Shown piece after piece: positions 54,217 through 63,807 of a DNA stretch of 64,000 nucleotides; within the stretch, counting starts at the first letter, position 1; each line of letters opens with the position of its first letter. Source of the DNA: Agrobacterium rosae (GTDB taxonomy: Bacteria > Pseudomonadota > Alphaproteobacteria > Rhizobiales > Rhizobiaceae); NCBI RefSeq assembly GCF_002915175.1, contig NZ_NXEJ01000008.1:124001-188000 (forward strand), in the 5' to 3' direction. The notes under the pieces are model-generated. The model was given only the letters and a program-made list of their open reading frames with translations. It made no database searches and had not been told where the DNA came from. The translations under genes and the position numbers were made by a program.

Positions 54217-55422
54217 TCAGCGATAGGAATAACCGTGGCTGTGGCGAACCAGTTTGCGCGCGCGCGGAATATAACGACTGGCAACAGTGGCCTCCGCGCC
54301 AATGACAGCATAACGTGGCTCGAACAGCTGCTTCAGTTGCGAGACGTCGCCATTGGAATCCGTCGCTTCGAGATCGGAGTCGACGACATCGAAAATGGTG
54401 AAATCGGCGCGCGCGCCCACCGACAGGCGGTCTGCCATATCGAGCTTGATGACTTCGGCAGGTGCATGTGTGACGGCGTTGACAACCTTGTCGAAAGGCA
54501 TGCCGACCGACAAAAGCTTCGACATGGTCGTCGCCAGATCCCAAACCGGGAAGTTCATGGAATGGCCGTGGAGATCGGTGGAGATGGAATGTGGCAGCAA
54601 GCCGCGCGCAATCGCCGCTTCCGCAACTTTGAACGAAAAGGACGCGCCGCCATGGCCGATATCCAGCCGCACGCCTTCCGATGCGCAGCGTTCAGCGAGG
54701 TTGAACAGGTCTTCGTCTTCCAAAATGGATGACCCCGCCTTGCCGTTGAAGCAGTGCGTGACGACATCGCCGGGGCCGAGGATTTCCAGCACTTCGTCAT
54801 ATAGCGCAGGCGGTTCACCGACGTGGACCATCATCGGTATCTTCAGGATTTTGGCGATCTTCTTGCCGAGTTTGACCGGCGTCACGCCCCATGAGCCGGT
54901 GATAACGTGGCTCGCACGCACCTTCAGCCCAACGATGTGTTCGCTGTTTTCAGCATAACATTCGATGATGCGATCGAGATCGATGTCTCTGATGTCACGC
55001 AGTTCCGCCACACGGTTGCAGGCAACAAGCCCGATGGAACCAAGATTGAGGAAGGCTTTGATGCGTTCCTTGGATGGCTCGATGATATACTCGCGGAAGC
55101 CATGGAAATTGGCTTCACCGGCAGATCCGGCATCGACCAACGTCGTCACGCCGCGTTCCGCACCGCATTCCGAAGGACGGATCGATATGTCGGTGCCGCC
55201 GTGCCAGATGTGGACGTGCAAATCCACCCAGCCGGGGGAAATCCATGCGCCTTTGCCGTCGATACGCGTGGCATCTGCGGGAGCAGCGATGGACTGACCG
55301 ATGGCGGCAATCTTGCCGTCACCGCCGACCAGAATATCGGTTGTGCCAGTCTGTGCACTATCGCCAAAAGCCATCGGCTTGACGTTGGTGAGGAGGAGCG
55401 GTTTCGCGGTTTCCCCGGTCAT
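54217..55422 (-). CDS. Amidohydrolase (cog3964-like deacetylase)
   Basis: Metal-dependent amidohydrolase of 401 residues from the ATG at 55422 (overlapping the permease stop). TIM-barrel motifs: WVDLHVHIWHGG (HxH), carbamylated Lys in VGLKVRAS, MMVHVGEPP, VVTHCFNG and STDLHGHS (catalytic Asp). It is often labelled dihydroorotase-like, but characterised Agrobacterium relatives act as deacetylases/esterases on small acyl compounds, as far as I recall. With the SelA-like and RidA genes it suggests deacylation, elimination and imine hydrolysis of an N-acyl amino compound. Confidence 0.86.
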   Translation of the reverse strand: MTGETAKPLLLTNVKPMAFGDSAQTGTTDILVGGDGKIAAIGQSIAAPADATRIDGKGAWISPGWVDLHVHIWHGGTDISIRPSECGAERGVTTLVDAGSAGEANFHGFREYIIEPSKERIKAFLNLGSIGLVACNRVAELRDIRDIDLDRIIECYAENSEHIVGLKVRASHVITGSWGVTPVKLGKKIAKILKIPMMVHVGEPPALYDEVLEILGPGDVVTHCFNGKAGSSILEDEDLFNLAERCASEGVRLDIGHGGASFSFKVAEAAIARGLLPHSISTDLHGHSMNFPVWDLATTMSKLLSVGMPFDKVVNAVTHAPAEVIKLDMADRLSVGARADFTIFDVVDSDLEATDSNGDVSQLKQLFEPRYAVIGAEATVASRYIPRARKLVRHSHGYSYR

Positions 55423-55423
55423 A

Positions 55424-56302
55424 TTACAAATCCCTTCGCAGTCTTGGATCGAGCATGTCCCGCAAACCATCGCCGACCATTTGCAGCGACAGCACGGAAA
55501 GAATGATGGCAAAGCCGGGGAAATAGGTCATCCAGTCGGCCTGCCCGATATATTGGCGGCCGCTGGCGATCATGGTTCCCCAGGTTGGAATTTCCGGGCT
55601 TACACCGAGCCCGAGAAAGGAAAGACCAGCCTCGGCCAGCATGGCGCTGGCAAACAGGAATGTGGCCTGCACGAGGATCGGCGATAGCAGATTGCGCAGC
55701 ACATGCCGCGTCATGATGTGGAAGGTGGAGATACCAAGCGCCTGCGCGGCCTCCACATAAGGCAGTTCACGTATCACCAAAGTCGAAGCGCGCACGATGC
55801 GGGCCAGACGCGGTGAATAGACGATCGACAGCGCGATGATGACGGTGGTGAGCGATGGGCCTAGCGCTGCCACAAGCGCGATGGCGAGAAGAATATCCGG
55901 AAACGCCATCATCGCATCAATCAGACGGGCAATTGGCGTATCGAGCTTCTGGAAGAAACCGGCCAGAAGTCCGAGCGTCACACCGATAACCGCCGACAGC
56001 ACGACGACAGAGGCACCGATCAGCAACGACAACCGCGCGGAATAGATCGTGCGAGAGAAAACATCGCGACCGAACTCGTCTGTGCCAAACCAGAAGATTT
56101 CACTTGGAGGTTTCAGCCGGTTGACGATGGAAAGCTTCGATGGCGAGTAAGGCGCGATCCAGGGCGCAAGCGCCGCCAGCACAACGAAGACGACCAATAT
56201 GATGAGGCCAAAGGCCACAGTCTTGCGCTTCAGGAACCGCCGCAGGAACTTGGAGCCTTCGCTGGCGGCGGGTTTTGGCGTGGTTGCTGAAATATCGACC
56301 AT
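55424..56302 (-). CDS. Peptide-type ABC permease (DppC-like)
   Basis: Permease of 292 residues from the ATG at 56302 (13 bases after the upstream gene's stop). N-terminal tail, span (VAFGLIILVVFVVLAALAPWIAPY), WFGTDEFGRDVFSRTIYSARLSL, EAA loop (VEAAQALGISTFHIMTRHVLRNLLSPILV) and GLGVSPEIPTWGTMIASGRQYIGQADW. Partner of 56316-57257; its stop overlaps the amidohydrolase start. Confidence 0.93.
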   Translation of the reverse strand: MVDISATTPKPAASEGSKFLRRFLKRKTVAFGLIILVVFVVLAALAPWIAPYSPSKLSIVNRLKPPSEIFWFGTDEFGRDVFSRTIYSARLSLLIGASVVVLSAVIGVTLGLLAGFFQKLDTPIARLIDAMMAFPDILLAIALVAALGPSLTTVIIALSIVYSPRLARIVRASTLVIRELPYVEAAQALGISTFHIMTRHVLRNLLSPILVQATFLFASAMLAEAGLSFLGLGVSPEIPTWGTMIASGRQYIGQADWMTYFPGFAIILSVLSLQMVGDGLRDMLDPRLRRDL

Positions 56303-56315
56303 CCGTCGCGCCCCC

Positions 56316-57257
56316 TTAATAACGCACACGCGGATCGATTGCCAAATACAGCATATCGATTGCGAAATTGATGAGGACATAGAGCGCGGCAATCACCAGC
56401 AGGGCTCCCTGAATGACGGGGTAATCTCTGCGCAATACCGCCGACACCACAAGACTGCCGACGCCCGGCAGACCAAACACGGTTTCGGTGACGACGGCAC
56501 CGGAAATCAGCACGGCAGCGGTCAGACCTATAACGGTCAGGATCGGAATGAGCGCATTCTTCAACGCATGTTTGAGAATGACGCGGCGCTCTATCAGGCC
56601 TTTGGCCCGGGCGGTGCGAATATAGTCGTCGCCGAGGACATCGAGCATGGAGGCGCGCGTGAAGCGCAGGATAAGCGCTGAAGAGACAATACCGAGCGCA
56701 AAAGCGGGAAGCGTCAGATGATACATGCGCTCCATGAAGCTGGAACCTGGCCCGCCATAACCGGATACCGGAAACAGGTTCAGCCTTACCGCAAAAAACT
56801 GCATGAGAATGAGGCCGAGCCAGAAGCTAGGTATACTGGCCGCCAGCATGGCTATGGTCGTTGCCGCCTGATCGATAAATGAGCCACGGCGGTATGCTGC
56901 ATAGATACCGATGGGCAGCGCAATGACGCTGGCGATCAGAAGTGAGAAGAGCGTTAGAAAGAATGTAGGCTCAGCACGCGCCATCAGCGCCGAGGTCACC
57001 GGCATATTGAGGAAGATCGACTGACCGAGATCCCCCTTCAGCATCTGGCCGATATAGATCAGATATTGCACAATAAGGGACTGATCCAGCCCCAGCCGCA
57101 TGCGCAGATCGGCAATGTCCTGCGCGGAAGCATCCGGTCCCAGCATGACGGCTGCGGGGTCACCCGGCGTTACGCGCACAATGACGAATACGATTGTCAC
57201 GACGAGAAACATCACGACGATCATGCCGAACAGGCGCTGGAGAATATAACGGATCAT
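56316..57257 (-). CDS. Peptide-type ABC permease (DppB-like)
   Basis: Permease of 313 residues: YILQRLFGMIVVMFLVVTIVFVIVRVTPGDPAAVMLGPDAS, LGLDQSLIVQYLIYIGQMLKGDLGQS, EAA loop (RTARAKGLIERRVILKHALKNALIPILTVIGL) and LYLAIDPRVRY at the end. Strong family match; second gene of the locus after the binding protein. Confidence 0.94.
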   Translation of the reverse strand: MIRYILQRLFGMIVVMFLVVTIVFVIVRVTPGDPAAVMLGPDASAQDIADLRMRLGLDQSLIVQYLIYIGQMLKGDLGQSIFLNMPVTSALMARAEPTFFLTLFSLLIASVIALPIGIYAAYRRGSFIDQAATTIAMLAASIPSFWLGLILMQFFAVRLNLFPVSGYGGPGSSFMERMYHLTLPAFALGIVSSALILRFTRASMLDVLGDDYIRTARAKGLIERRVILKHALKNALIPILTVIGLTAAVLISGAVVTETVFGLPGVGSLVVSAVLRRDYPVIQGALLVIAALYVLINFAIDMLYLAIDPRVRY

Positions 57258-57341
57258 AGATGTCTCTCTTCATGCTCCAAGACAGAACCAATTTCGAAAC
57301 CGGAGCCGCGACAAGGCGGCATCCGGCCGGTCGAAAAAGCG

Positions 57342-58871
57342 TTACTTCTTGATCGAAGCATTCCAGAAATACGGCCATGGCGCAGGATCGACACCTTCGA
57401 CCTTCTTGGCCTTGGCAGTCAGACCGTTGAAGTCACCGATCTTCATGTAAGGAATTTCCGCATACATCGCCTTTTGAACATCAGCCCAGAGCGCGACGCG
57501 CTTTTCCGGGTCGGATTCGGCCGAGAAGGCTTCTACCGTCTGCTTGCGCAGCGGCGTATCCCACCAGCCCGGCGACGTTGGCGCGAGCGAACCGATCAAT
57601 GCCGGTTCCGGCAGGAACGGACTGTGGGTGATGTAGATATCCCAAAGACCCTTGTCGGCGCGACGCTGTGTGAGCGTTGCCCAGTCGACGACCTGCATGT
57701 CCACCTTGAAACCGGCAAGTTTCAGATATTCGGCTGCGACCTGCGCCATCTTGTAATGGAATTCATACTGACGGCTGGTCAGAATACGGATCGGCTTTTC
57801 GCCGTCATAACCCGCTGCCTTGGCGGCTGCGGCAGCGCCTTCGGGGTCAGCAAGATTATAATTGCCCTCGACACCTGCACTGGTATTCCAAACAAAATTC
57901 TTCGGATAGATATCGCCATCCAGCGCATAGAAATCCGTACTGCCGAAGGCCGCAGCCATCATGTCTTCCATGCTGAGCGCTTGGCGAATGGCCTTACGAA
58001 TGGCGACATCCTTGGCGATGCCTTCTGCCGTGTTGAACACGAAAACAGGGTAGCCGAAGGGCTTGAGGACAACTGGCTCTGTGACGGAGGACGACTTGAT
58101 CTTGTCGAAGGATTCGACCGGGAGACTGTCGATATAGTCATACTGTCCGGAGACAGCCGCTTCTACACGCGTATTGGCGTCCGGCACCGGCACGAAGCGA
58201 ATCTCATCCAGATACTGGTGGCGCGCGCCACCATATCCGTTGCTTTCGCCGGACCGTGGGGTGTAACCATCGAAGCGCACGAGCTGAATATACTGGTCGG
58301 CCTTGCGTTCTTTCAGCATGTAAGGACCCGTGCCGACGAACTCCTTCATCGGCTCATCCTGCTTTTCCGCTGGCAGAATAATCGCAGCAGAATTGTTGAA
58401 GGCCAACAGCGAAACGAGTGGAGCATAGGGCTGCTTCAGTGAGATCGTCACCGTGGATGAATCTGTTGCTTCGATCTTGTCGATAAAGGAAGCCGCCTGC
58501 TTGCCGCGCGAGGCGACCTTGATCCAGCGGTTCAGTGAGGCCACAACATCATCAGACGCCATGTCCGAGCCGTCATGAAACTTGATGCCGGAGCGCAGCT
58601 TGATGGTATAAGTCTTACCATCAGCGCTGATCTCCGGAAGGCTTTCAGCCAGCAGAGGCGTCGTCTTCCAGTCCTTATCGAACGTGTAGAGCGTCTCGAA
58701 CATATGCTGCGTCACGATCCCGACCAAATCCGCAGTCGAAGCCATCGGGTCCAGTGTAGGCGGCTCGCCTATCGTCGCTACATTGATCACGCCGCCCTTT
58801 TCCTGAGCGAACAGAAGCGAAGGTGTTGCGACAATAGCCGTGGCAATCAGAAATGCTAACTTGAGTTTCAT
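57342..58871 (-). CDS. Peptide/solute-binding protein of ABC importer (SBP_bac_5)
   Basis: Periplasmic receptor of 509 residues with signal peptide (MKLKLAFLIATAIVATPSLLFAQ) and family segments GEPPTLDPMASTADLVGIVTQHMFETLYTFDKDW, KLRSGIKFHDGSDMASDDVVASLNRW and RKAIRQALSMEDMMAAAFG. First gene of the locus, followed by the two permeases (84-base gap), amidohydrolase and RidA. The companion enzymes suggest an N-acyl or amino-conjugated ligand. Confidence 0.93.
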   Translation of the reverse strand: MKLKLAFLIATAIVATPSLLFAQEKGGVINVATIGEPPTLDPMASTADLVGIVTQHMFETLYTFDKDWKTTPLLAESLPEISADGKTYTIKLRSGIKFHDGSDMASDDVVASLNRWIKVASRGKQAASFIDKIEATDSSTVTISLKQPYAPLVSLLAFNNSAAIILPAEKQDEPMKEFVGTGPYMLKERKADQYIQLVRFDGYTPRSGESNGYGGARHQYLDEIRFVPVPDANTRVEAAVSGQYDYIDSLPVESFDKIKSSSVTEPVVLKPFGYPVFVFNTAEGIAKDVAIRKAIRQALSMEDMMAAAFGSTDFYALDGDIYPKNFVWNTSAGVEGNYNLADPEGAAAAAKAAGYDGEKPIRILTSRQYEFHYKMAQVAAEYLKLAGFKVDMQVVDWATLTQRRADKGLWDIYITHSPFLPEPALIGSLAPTSPGWWDTPLRKQTVEAFSAESDPEKRVALWADVQKAMYAEIPYMKIGDFNGLTAKAKKVEGVDPAPWPYFWNASIKK

Positions 58872-59299
58872 GCAGAGCTCCCGGTTTTCACTTGTTCCAT
58901 TATTATGTTATTTAGATTGTTATAACAGAATAACTAAAAGTACCGAGGTGTCAATCGGGTTGTCGCTCGTGCCGGAACAGCGCGCGCGATCAAGCTCTGC
59001 AGTCGATACGTCATCAATTTTTGATGGGTGTTGGTTTGCTCTCGGAAGCGAGGAAGGCGAACATATCTGCGACCGATTCTAGCTCGCCGTGCAATCGCTC
59101 TAATCATAGGCGAGCTGATGTTCTGGCAGCCCAACGTCGCGCATGTATCGCTAAGAATGACGACGTCATGACTATGATTGGCCGTCATTCTAAATTTTGC
59201 GTGGGATCGCTATATGGATGCGCCGCCTATGGGCTTAACGCATCGTGACCGGCAGGCGGGGCCGCGAACAACAGATAAGCGCTTAGAAGCGGCAAAGAC
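58872..59299. promoter_or_regulatory. Upstream region of the binding-protein gene with nested palindrome
   Basis: 428 bases without a supportable gene. Near the binding-protein start, 58907-58934 holds GTTATT and AATAAC arms around a central GTTATAAC palindrome (58919-58926), an AT-rich dyad suitable as an operator for the locus regulator. The rest (58950-59299) has normal base composition, short open frames without ribosome sites and no recognised domain; it may be decayed coding sequence. Confidence 0.5.
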
Positions 59300-60202
59300 T
59301 CAGGACCTGTTCCGATTATATTCGGCGATCAGGTTTTTGGCGCGGTTCAAGCTTGCAGGTTGTTCGGCGTGATAACGGCGACCTATTTCCATCATCATGA
59401 CCGTTTCGGGCAGGAACGTCAGCTCCGAAAAAATGTCTTCCCAATCCATATCGCCCCAGCCGAGCGGCATGTGCAGGTCACCGATGCCGAGCGCTGTGTT
59501 CTCTTGAAGATGATAAGGCTTATAGAAAGCCTGTGGGCGGCCGAAGCTATCGTGCACATGCAGATGTCCGGCAACCGGTGCCATGGCGCGCAGTTCCTCA
59601 CGGAAATTCAAGCCGCGATAGGTGGATTCGATATAGGCATGGCTGAAATCGATCAGCGCCACGAGATTGGGATGACCAACGGTCTTGACGGTTTCTGCGA
59701 TCTGCGTTGGGGTCTGGCGGTATTGCCCCAGCTCCGTGGTGAAGATGTTTTCGAACGCGATGCGCACGCCATAGGGTTTGCAGAACTCCGCGAGTTCAAA
59801 CAGGGCTTCGCGCTCGCGGCTATCGGCATCGGCGCGTTCCGCCAATTGGTCGGCGCGCAGGCATCCGCCGTGCTGCACCAGAATGCGAGCACCGATACGG
59901 TCGCAGACGACGGCGAGTGCTTTTGCGGCATCGATCTGGTAGCGGCACGTTGCTGGGTCCATGAAATTGGACGAGACGAGGCCGTGAACGGTATAGCGGA
60001 AACCGAACTGCTTTGTGATGGCGACGAGCCTTTCGGCACGCTCCTCGATGATGCGCCCACCGGCGATGAGGTCGAGACTGGTGAGACCGAGCTCAACGGT
60101 GTCGACGCCGATGTCAGCGAGGACGCGCAAATCCTGTTCGAGACTTGCCAGTTCGCCGTCTGTGGAGCCAGCGTTAAAGCCGGTGCCGATGATGTTGCCC
60201 AT
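59300..60202 (-). CDS. Sugar phosphate isomerase/epimerase-like TIM barrel
   Basis: Xylose isomerase-like (AP-endonuclease family 2) protein of 300 residues from the ATG at 60202. The frame is open to 60538 but that part lies in the phosphodiesterase gene. Segments: DTVELGLTSLDLIAGG, YTVHGLVSSNFMDP, ILVQHGGC, RIAFENIF (metal Glu), LIDFSHAYIES (Asp, His), HLHVHDSFG and the late MMEIGRRYH (Glu). No signal peptide. It probably isomerises or epimerises the sugar or polyol freed by the adjacent phosphodiesterase. Confidence 0.87.
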   Translation of the reverse strand: MGNIIGTGFNAGSTDGELASLEQDLRVLADIGVDTVELGLTSLDLIAGGRIIEERAERLVAITKQFGFRYTVHGLVSSNFMDPATCRYQIDAAKALAVVCDRIGARILVQHGGCLRADQLAERADADSREREALFELAEFCKPYGVRIAFENIFTTELGQYRQTPTQIAETVKTVGHPNLVALIDFSHAYIESTYRGLNFREELRAMAPVAGHLHVHDSFGRPQAFYKPYHLQENTALGIGDLHMPLGWGDMDWEDIFSELTFLPETVMMMEIGRRYHAEQPASLNRAKNLIAEYNRNRS

Positions 60203-60216
60203 GGTCGTGTTCCCTT

Positions 60217-60975
60217 TCAGGCCGGTTGCGTTTGGGATTGAATATTGCGGATGAGACGCAGCGCAAGGTCGGGGCTGTCGGATGTGAGATGGCCTATTCC
60301 ACGTTCCAGCCACGGCCGGATCAACGCCTCGTCGTTGAGCGTCCAGACGCCGAGCCGGTGGAGCGGTAGCGTCTGCGTGATGAGTGTCCATTCTGCCGCC
60401 ATCAGTTCGTGATGGATGGCGACGATATCGACGAGGCCTTCGACGCTTTTGAGAAAAGCCGCAAGGCCGCCCTGCTGTTGCGCCCATTCGGCATTGACCG
60501 ACACCAAGCGCGCGATATGTGGCGCAACCCGGTGGCATTCCTCCAGAACCGAAATGTCAAACGATGTGAGGTGGCATCGTTCAGCGAGATCGAAACGCTC
60601 GATCTCTGCGACCACCTTTTCCGTGATTCCGGAATAGGGTTGTTTTGCCTCATCGGATTTGATCTCGACATGAAGCTGTTTGCCATCCGCTTTCGCCAAA
60701 ACGGCGAGAACCTCTGCGAGCGTCGGCACAATGTCCAAGGAGCCTTCGAGATGCGCCGTTGCGCGGTCTTGCGGTTTCAACACGCGCACAGGTCCGGTCT
60801 TATCCGTAGTGCGATCAAGCGTGGCATCGTGGATGACCACCAGTTCGCCAGCGTCGGTCAGGTGCACGTCAAACTCGACGGCATCGACATTCAGCGCTAG
60901 CACGTTGCGGAAACCGGTGAGCGAGTTTTCAGGCCAGATATTTCGGGCGCCGCGATGGCCGACGATTTTCGTCAT
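60217..60975 (-). CDS. ugpQ: Glycerophosphodiester phosphodiesterase (UgpQ-type)
   Basis: Cytoplasmic GDPD-family TIM barrel of 252 residues, no signal peptide. Catalytic set: GHRGARNIWPENSLTGF (His-Arg-Gly), VEFDVHLTDAGELVVIHDATLDRTTD (Glu, Asp, His) and LHVEIKSD (Glu, Lys). Length matches cytosolic UgpQ. Because it is within a peptide-type importer operon rather than a ugp operon, it may cleave a sugar phosphodiester, as the agrocinopine phosphodiesterase AccF does in the Ti-plasmid acc system; this parallel is inference. Confidence 0.9.
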   Translation of the reverse strand: MTKIVGHRGARNIWPENSLTGFRNVLALNVDAVEFDVHLTDAGELVVIHDATLDRTTDKTGPVRVLKPQDRATAHLEGSLDIVPTLAEVLAVLAKADGKQLHVEIKSDEAKQPYSGITEKVVAEIERFDLAERCHLTSFDISVLEECHRVAPHIARLVSVNAEWAQQQGGLAAFLKSVEGLVDIVAIHHELMAAEWTLITQTLPLHRLGVWTLNDEALIRPWLERGIGHLTSDSPDLALRLIRNIQSQTQPA

Positions 60976-60990
60976 GGGAGGTATCCTTAA

Positions 60991-61872
60991 TTACCGCAGA
61001 GTGGGGTCGAGTTTGTCGCGCAGCCAGTCGCCAACCAGCGAGATGGAGAGCGTCGTCATCATGATGACGAAGGCCGGGGCCAACATGATCCAGGGCGCGC
61101 GGGTGAGATATTCGCGACCGAAACCGACCATGTTGCCGAGGCTGGTTTCCGGTGGCTGCACGCCAAGGCCGAGGAAGGAAAGCCCGCTTTCCATCAGGAT
61201 GATTTCTGGGAAGGTGAGCGTCATGGAGACGATGAGCGTTGCGGCGACATTGGGCAGAATGTGACGCAGGTAGACGCGGGCCGGTGTGGCACCCAGTTGC
61301 ACGACAGCCGAGGCATAACCTTGTGCACTGGCCGAAATGGCTAGGCCCCGCGCGATACGGGCGTAGCGCTCCCAGCCGTAAAACCCCATCAGGCCGATCA
61401 ACAACGGCATGGACGAACCGAAAAAGGCGAGCACCGCCAGCGACATGACGAGGAAGGGAAGCGCGGCCTGGAAGTCTGCCAGCATCAGAACGAATTGTTC
61501 GACCACGCCACGGAACTTGGCGGCCAAGAAACCGAGCGTCGTGCCGAAAACGGCTGAGATGATCGTTGCCCCGAAGGCGATGGTGAAAGACACCCGTATC
61601 GACTGGATGAGGCGCGACAGCACGTCACGGCCAAGCTCATCGGTGCCGAGAAAATGCGCAGCGTTACCTGGCAGCGACAGGCGAGCCCGCAAATCCATTG
61701 CGGTTATGCCATAGGGACGGATCATGTCTGCGAAGAAGGCGACCAGAATCATGGCCCCAAGCCAGCAAATGCCAAAGGTGACGGAGAATGGAATTTTGCG
61801 CAGCTGTCGGATGAAACGGGTGAAGATGGAGGTATCCGGCGCGGGCTGATGGTTCGTGTCTGCGATGGTCAT
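60991..61872 (-). CDS. Peptide-type ABC permease (DppC-like)
   Basis: Permease of 293 residues from the ATG at 61872 (GAGGA upstream; a GTG at 61875 is the alternative). FSVTFGICWLGAMILVAFFADMI, HFLGTDELGRDVLSRLIQSIRVSFT, EAA loop (ASAVVQLGATPARVYLRHILPNVAATLIV) and LGLGVQPPETSLGNMVGFGREYLTRAPW. Lies 11 bases after the DppB-like gene. Confidence 0.93.
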   Translation of the reverse strand: MTIADTNHQPAPDTSIFTRFIRQLRKIPFSVTFGICWLGAMILVAFFADMIRPYGITAMDLRARLSLPGNAAHFLGTDELGRDVLSRLIQSIRVSFTIAFGATIISAVFGTTLGFLAAKFRGVVEQFVLMLADFQAALPFLVMSLAVLAFFGSSMPLLIGLMGFYGWERYARIARGLAISASAQGYASAVVQLGATPARVYLRHILPNVAATLIVSMTLTFPEIILMESGLSFLGLGVQPPETSLGNMVGFGREYLTRAPWIMLAPAFVIMMTTLSISLVGDWLRDKLDPTLR

Positions 61873-61883
61873 CACTCAAATCC

Positions 61884-62810
61884 TCATTGGGCTGTCTGGC
61901 TGCGCAGGCGCGGGTCCAACCAACCGTAGAGCAGGTCCACGATCAGGTTCGACACGACCATGGTGGCAGCAATCAACAGCAGGATGCATTGCACGACGGC
62001 GAGGTCCCGGTTGGTGACCGACACCACCAGAAGGCGACCGATGCCTGGCCAGGAGAAGATGGATTCCACAACGACTGCACCGGCAATCAGCGTACCGACC
62101 ATGAAGCCGACGATAGTGACGATCGGCACCGCGGCGTTTGGCAGCGCGTGACGCCAGACGACATCCTGCCACCGCATGCCCTTGGCGGATGCGGCGCGGA
62201 TATAGGGCTGGCCGATGACCTCGATCATGGCGCTGCGGGAAAAGCGGGCGAGAATACCGATGCCGCCAATGCTCATGGTCAGTGTGGGGAGCACACCATG
62301 CTGCCAGGTGTCGTGGCCGCCCGATGGCAACAATCCGAGCGTGATCGAGAAGATCAACACCAGCAACAGGCCCATGACGAAGGAGGGAATGGTAAAGCCG
62401 AAGATGGCCGCCAGGATAACGCCACGATCAACCGCGCTCTGGCGGTGAAGAGCGGCATAGACGCCTGCGGGTATACCGATCAGAACCTTCAGGAACAGTG
62501 CGGGGATCGTCAGTTGCAGTGTTGCGGGAATGCGCTCGATGACGAGCTGCATGGCAGATGCCTTGTCGCGCATGGAGACGCCGAAATCGCCTGTCAGGAT
62601 CGACTTCATATAGGCGAAATACTGCACCCAAAGCGGTTGATCGAGGCCCCAGGCCTTGCGGAAGGCATCGACCGCCTCTTGCGGCACATCGGGGCCGAGC
62701 ATGATCTGGGCGGGATCTCCTGACATGCGAAGAACGACGAAGGCAAAGGTCATCACCGCGATGATGGTGACGAAGGCGCGAAGAAAGCGAACGGAGACGT
62801 AACGCAGCAT
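61884..62810 (-). CDS. Peptide-type ABC permease (DppB-like)
   Basis: Permease of 308 residues from the ATG at 62810; the frame is open to 63158 but that is inside the ATPase gene. YVSVRFLRAFVTIIAVMTFAFVVLRMSGDPAQIMLGPDVPQEA, WGLDQPLWVQYFAYMKSILTGDFGVSMRDK, EAA loop (RAASAKGMRWQDVVWRHALPNAAVPIVTI) and YGWLDPRLRSQ. Follows the ATPase gene by 10 bases. Confidence 0.93.
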   Translation of the reverse strand: MLRYVSVRFLRAFVTIIAVMTFAFVVLRMSGDPAQIMLGPDVPQEAVDAFRKAWGLDQPLWVQYFAYMKSILTGDFGVSMRDKASAMQLVIERIPATLQLTIPALFLKVLIGIPAGVYAALHRQSAVDRGVILAAIFGFTIPSFVMGLLLVLIFSITLGLLPSGGHDTWQHGVLPTLTMSIGGIGILARFSRSAMIEVIGQPYIRAASAKGMRWQDVVWRHALPNAAVPIVTIVGFMVGTLIAGAVVVESIFSWPGIGRLLVVSVTNRDLAVVQCILLLIAATMVVSNLIVDLLYGWLDPRLRSQTAQ

Positions 62811-62820
62811 AGGATGTTCC

Positions 62821-63807
62821 TTACGCCGCAACCGGCTGATCGGCGCCGGCCACCAGATGGCAGGCAGCGGTGCGGCCGCTCGATACCGGCCGCAGTGCCG
62901 GAACGCTTGTGCGGCAGAGATCGACGGCAACAGGACAGCGCGGATGGAAGGCGCAGCCGGATGGACGATTGGCGGGGTTTGGCGGCTCTCCCTGCAAGAT
63001 CGTGCGGCCCTGAAGGAGCTTGCCCGGCACCGGAACACTGGAGACAAGCGCCTTGGTGTAGGGATGCAACGGGGTTGCGAAGATGACGTCGGACGACGCC
63101 TCTTCAACGATGCGGCCCAGATACATGACGGCGACACGATCCGCGATGTTCCTGACAACTTTCAAGTCATGGCTGATGAAAACCATGGCGATGTGGTTTT
63201 TCTCTTGCAGGTCGCGCAGCATGTTGACCACCTGCGCCTGGATAGACACGTCGAGCGCCGACACCGGCTCGTCGCAGACCAGAAGCTTTGGCCGCGAGGC
63301 CAGAGCCCGGGCAATAACGGCACGCTGGCGTTGCCCACCGGATAGCTCATGCGGGTAGCAGCCCGCCTGATCCGGCCTCAAGCCCACCGCAGACATCAGT
63401 TCGGCCACCCGGGTTGGGCGATGCTCCTTGGGCACGAGATCGTGGATGGCGAGCGGTTCGCCGATCTGTTCGGCAATGGTGAGCCGACGGTCGAGCGCCG
63501 CCAACGGATCCTGATAGACAAGTTGCATCTTGGCGCGCAGCGCCCGCCATTCCGCCGTGCCAGGCTTCGGCATCGGCTGGCCCTCGAAAAACGTCTCGCC
63601 CAATTGCGGCGGATCGATACCGAGAAGCATGCGGCCTAGCGTCGATTTGCCGGAGCCGGATTCGCCTACGATGCCAAGCGTTTCACCCGGCATGACGGTC
63701 AGGTCGATGCCGTCAACGGCGCGCACAGACGCTTCCTTGCCGAACATGCCTTGGCGAACCTCATAGGTTCTGACGAGGTCTTTGGCCTGAAGAAGAGGCA
63801 ACGTCAC
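62821..63807 (-). CDS. ABC importer ATPase (DppF/OppF-like)
   Basis: Single-domain ATPase of 328 residues from the GTG at 63807, which overlaps the upstream ATPase stop as [63 protein letters not shown], and the C-terminal oligopeptide-transporter extension (SGCAFHPRCPVAVDLCRTSVPALRPV) with paired Cys. Unlike the other three importers here, this locus keeps its two ATPases as separate genes. Confidence 0.93.
   Translation of the reverse strand: MTLPLLQAKDLVRTYEVRQGMFGKEASVRAVDGIDLTVMPGETLGIVGESGSGKSTLGRMLLGIDPPQLGETFFEGQPMPKPGTAEWRALRAKMQLVYQDPLAALDRRLTIAEQIGEPLAIHDLVPKEHRPTRVAELMSAVGLRPDQAGCYPHELSGGQRQRAVIARALASRPKLLVCDEPVSALDVSIQAQVVNMLRDLQEKNHIAMVFISHDLKVVRNIADRVAVMYLGRIVEEASSDVIFATPLHPYTKALVSSVPVPGKLLQGRTILQGEPPNPANRPSGCAFHPRCPVAVDLCRTSVPALRPVSSGRTAACHLVAGADQPVAA

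Noticed and set aside
58934-59248. Overlapping small open frames in the gap before the third importer
   Set aside because: No ribosome sites, no recognisable domains and no coding-like conservation pattern visible.
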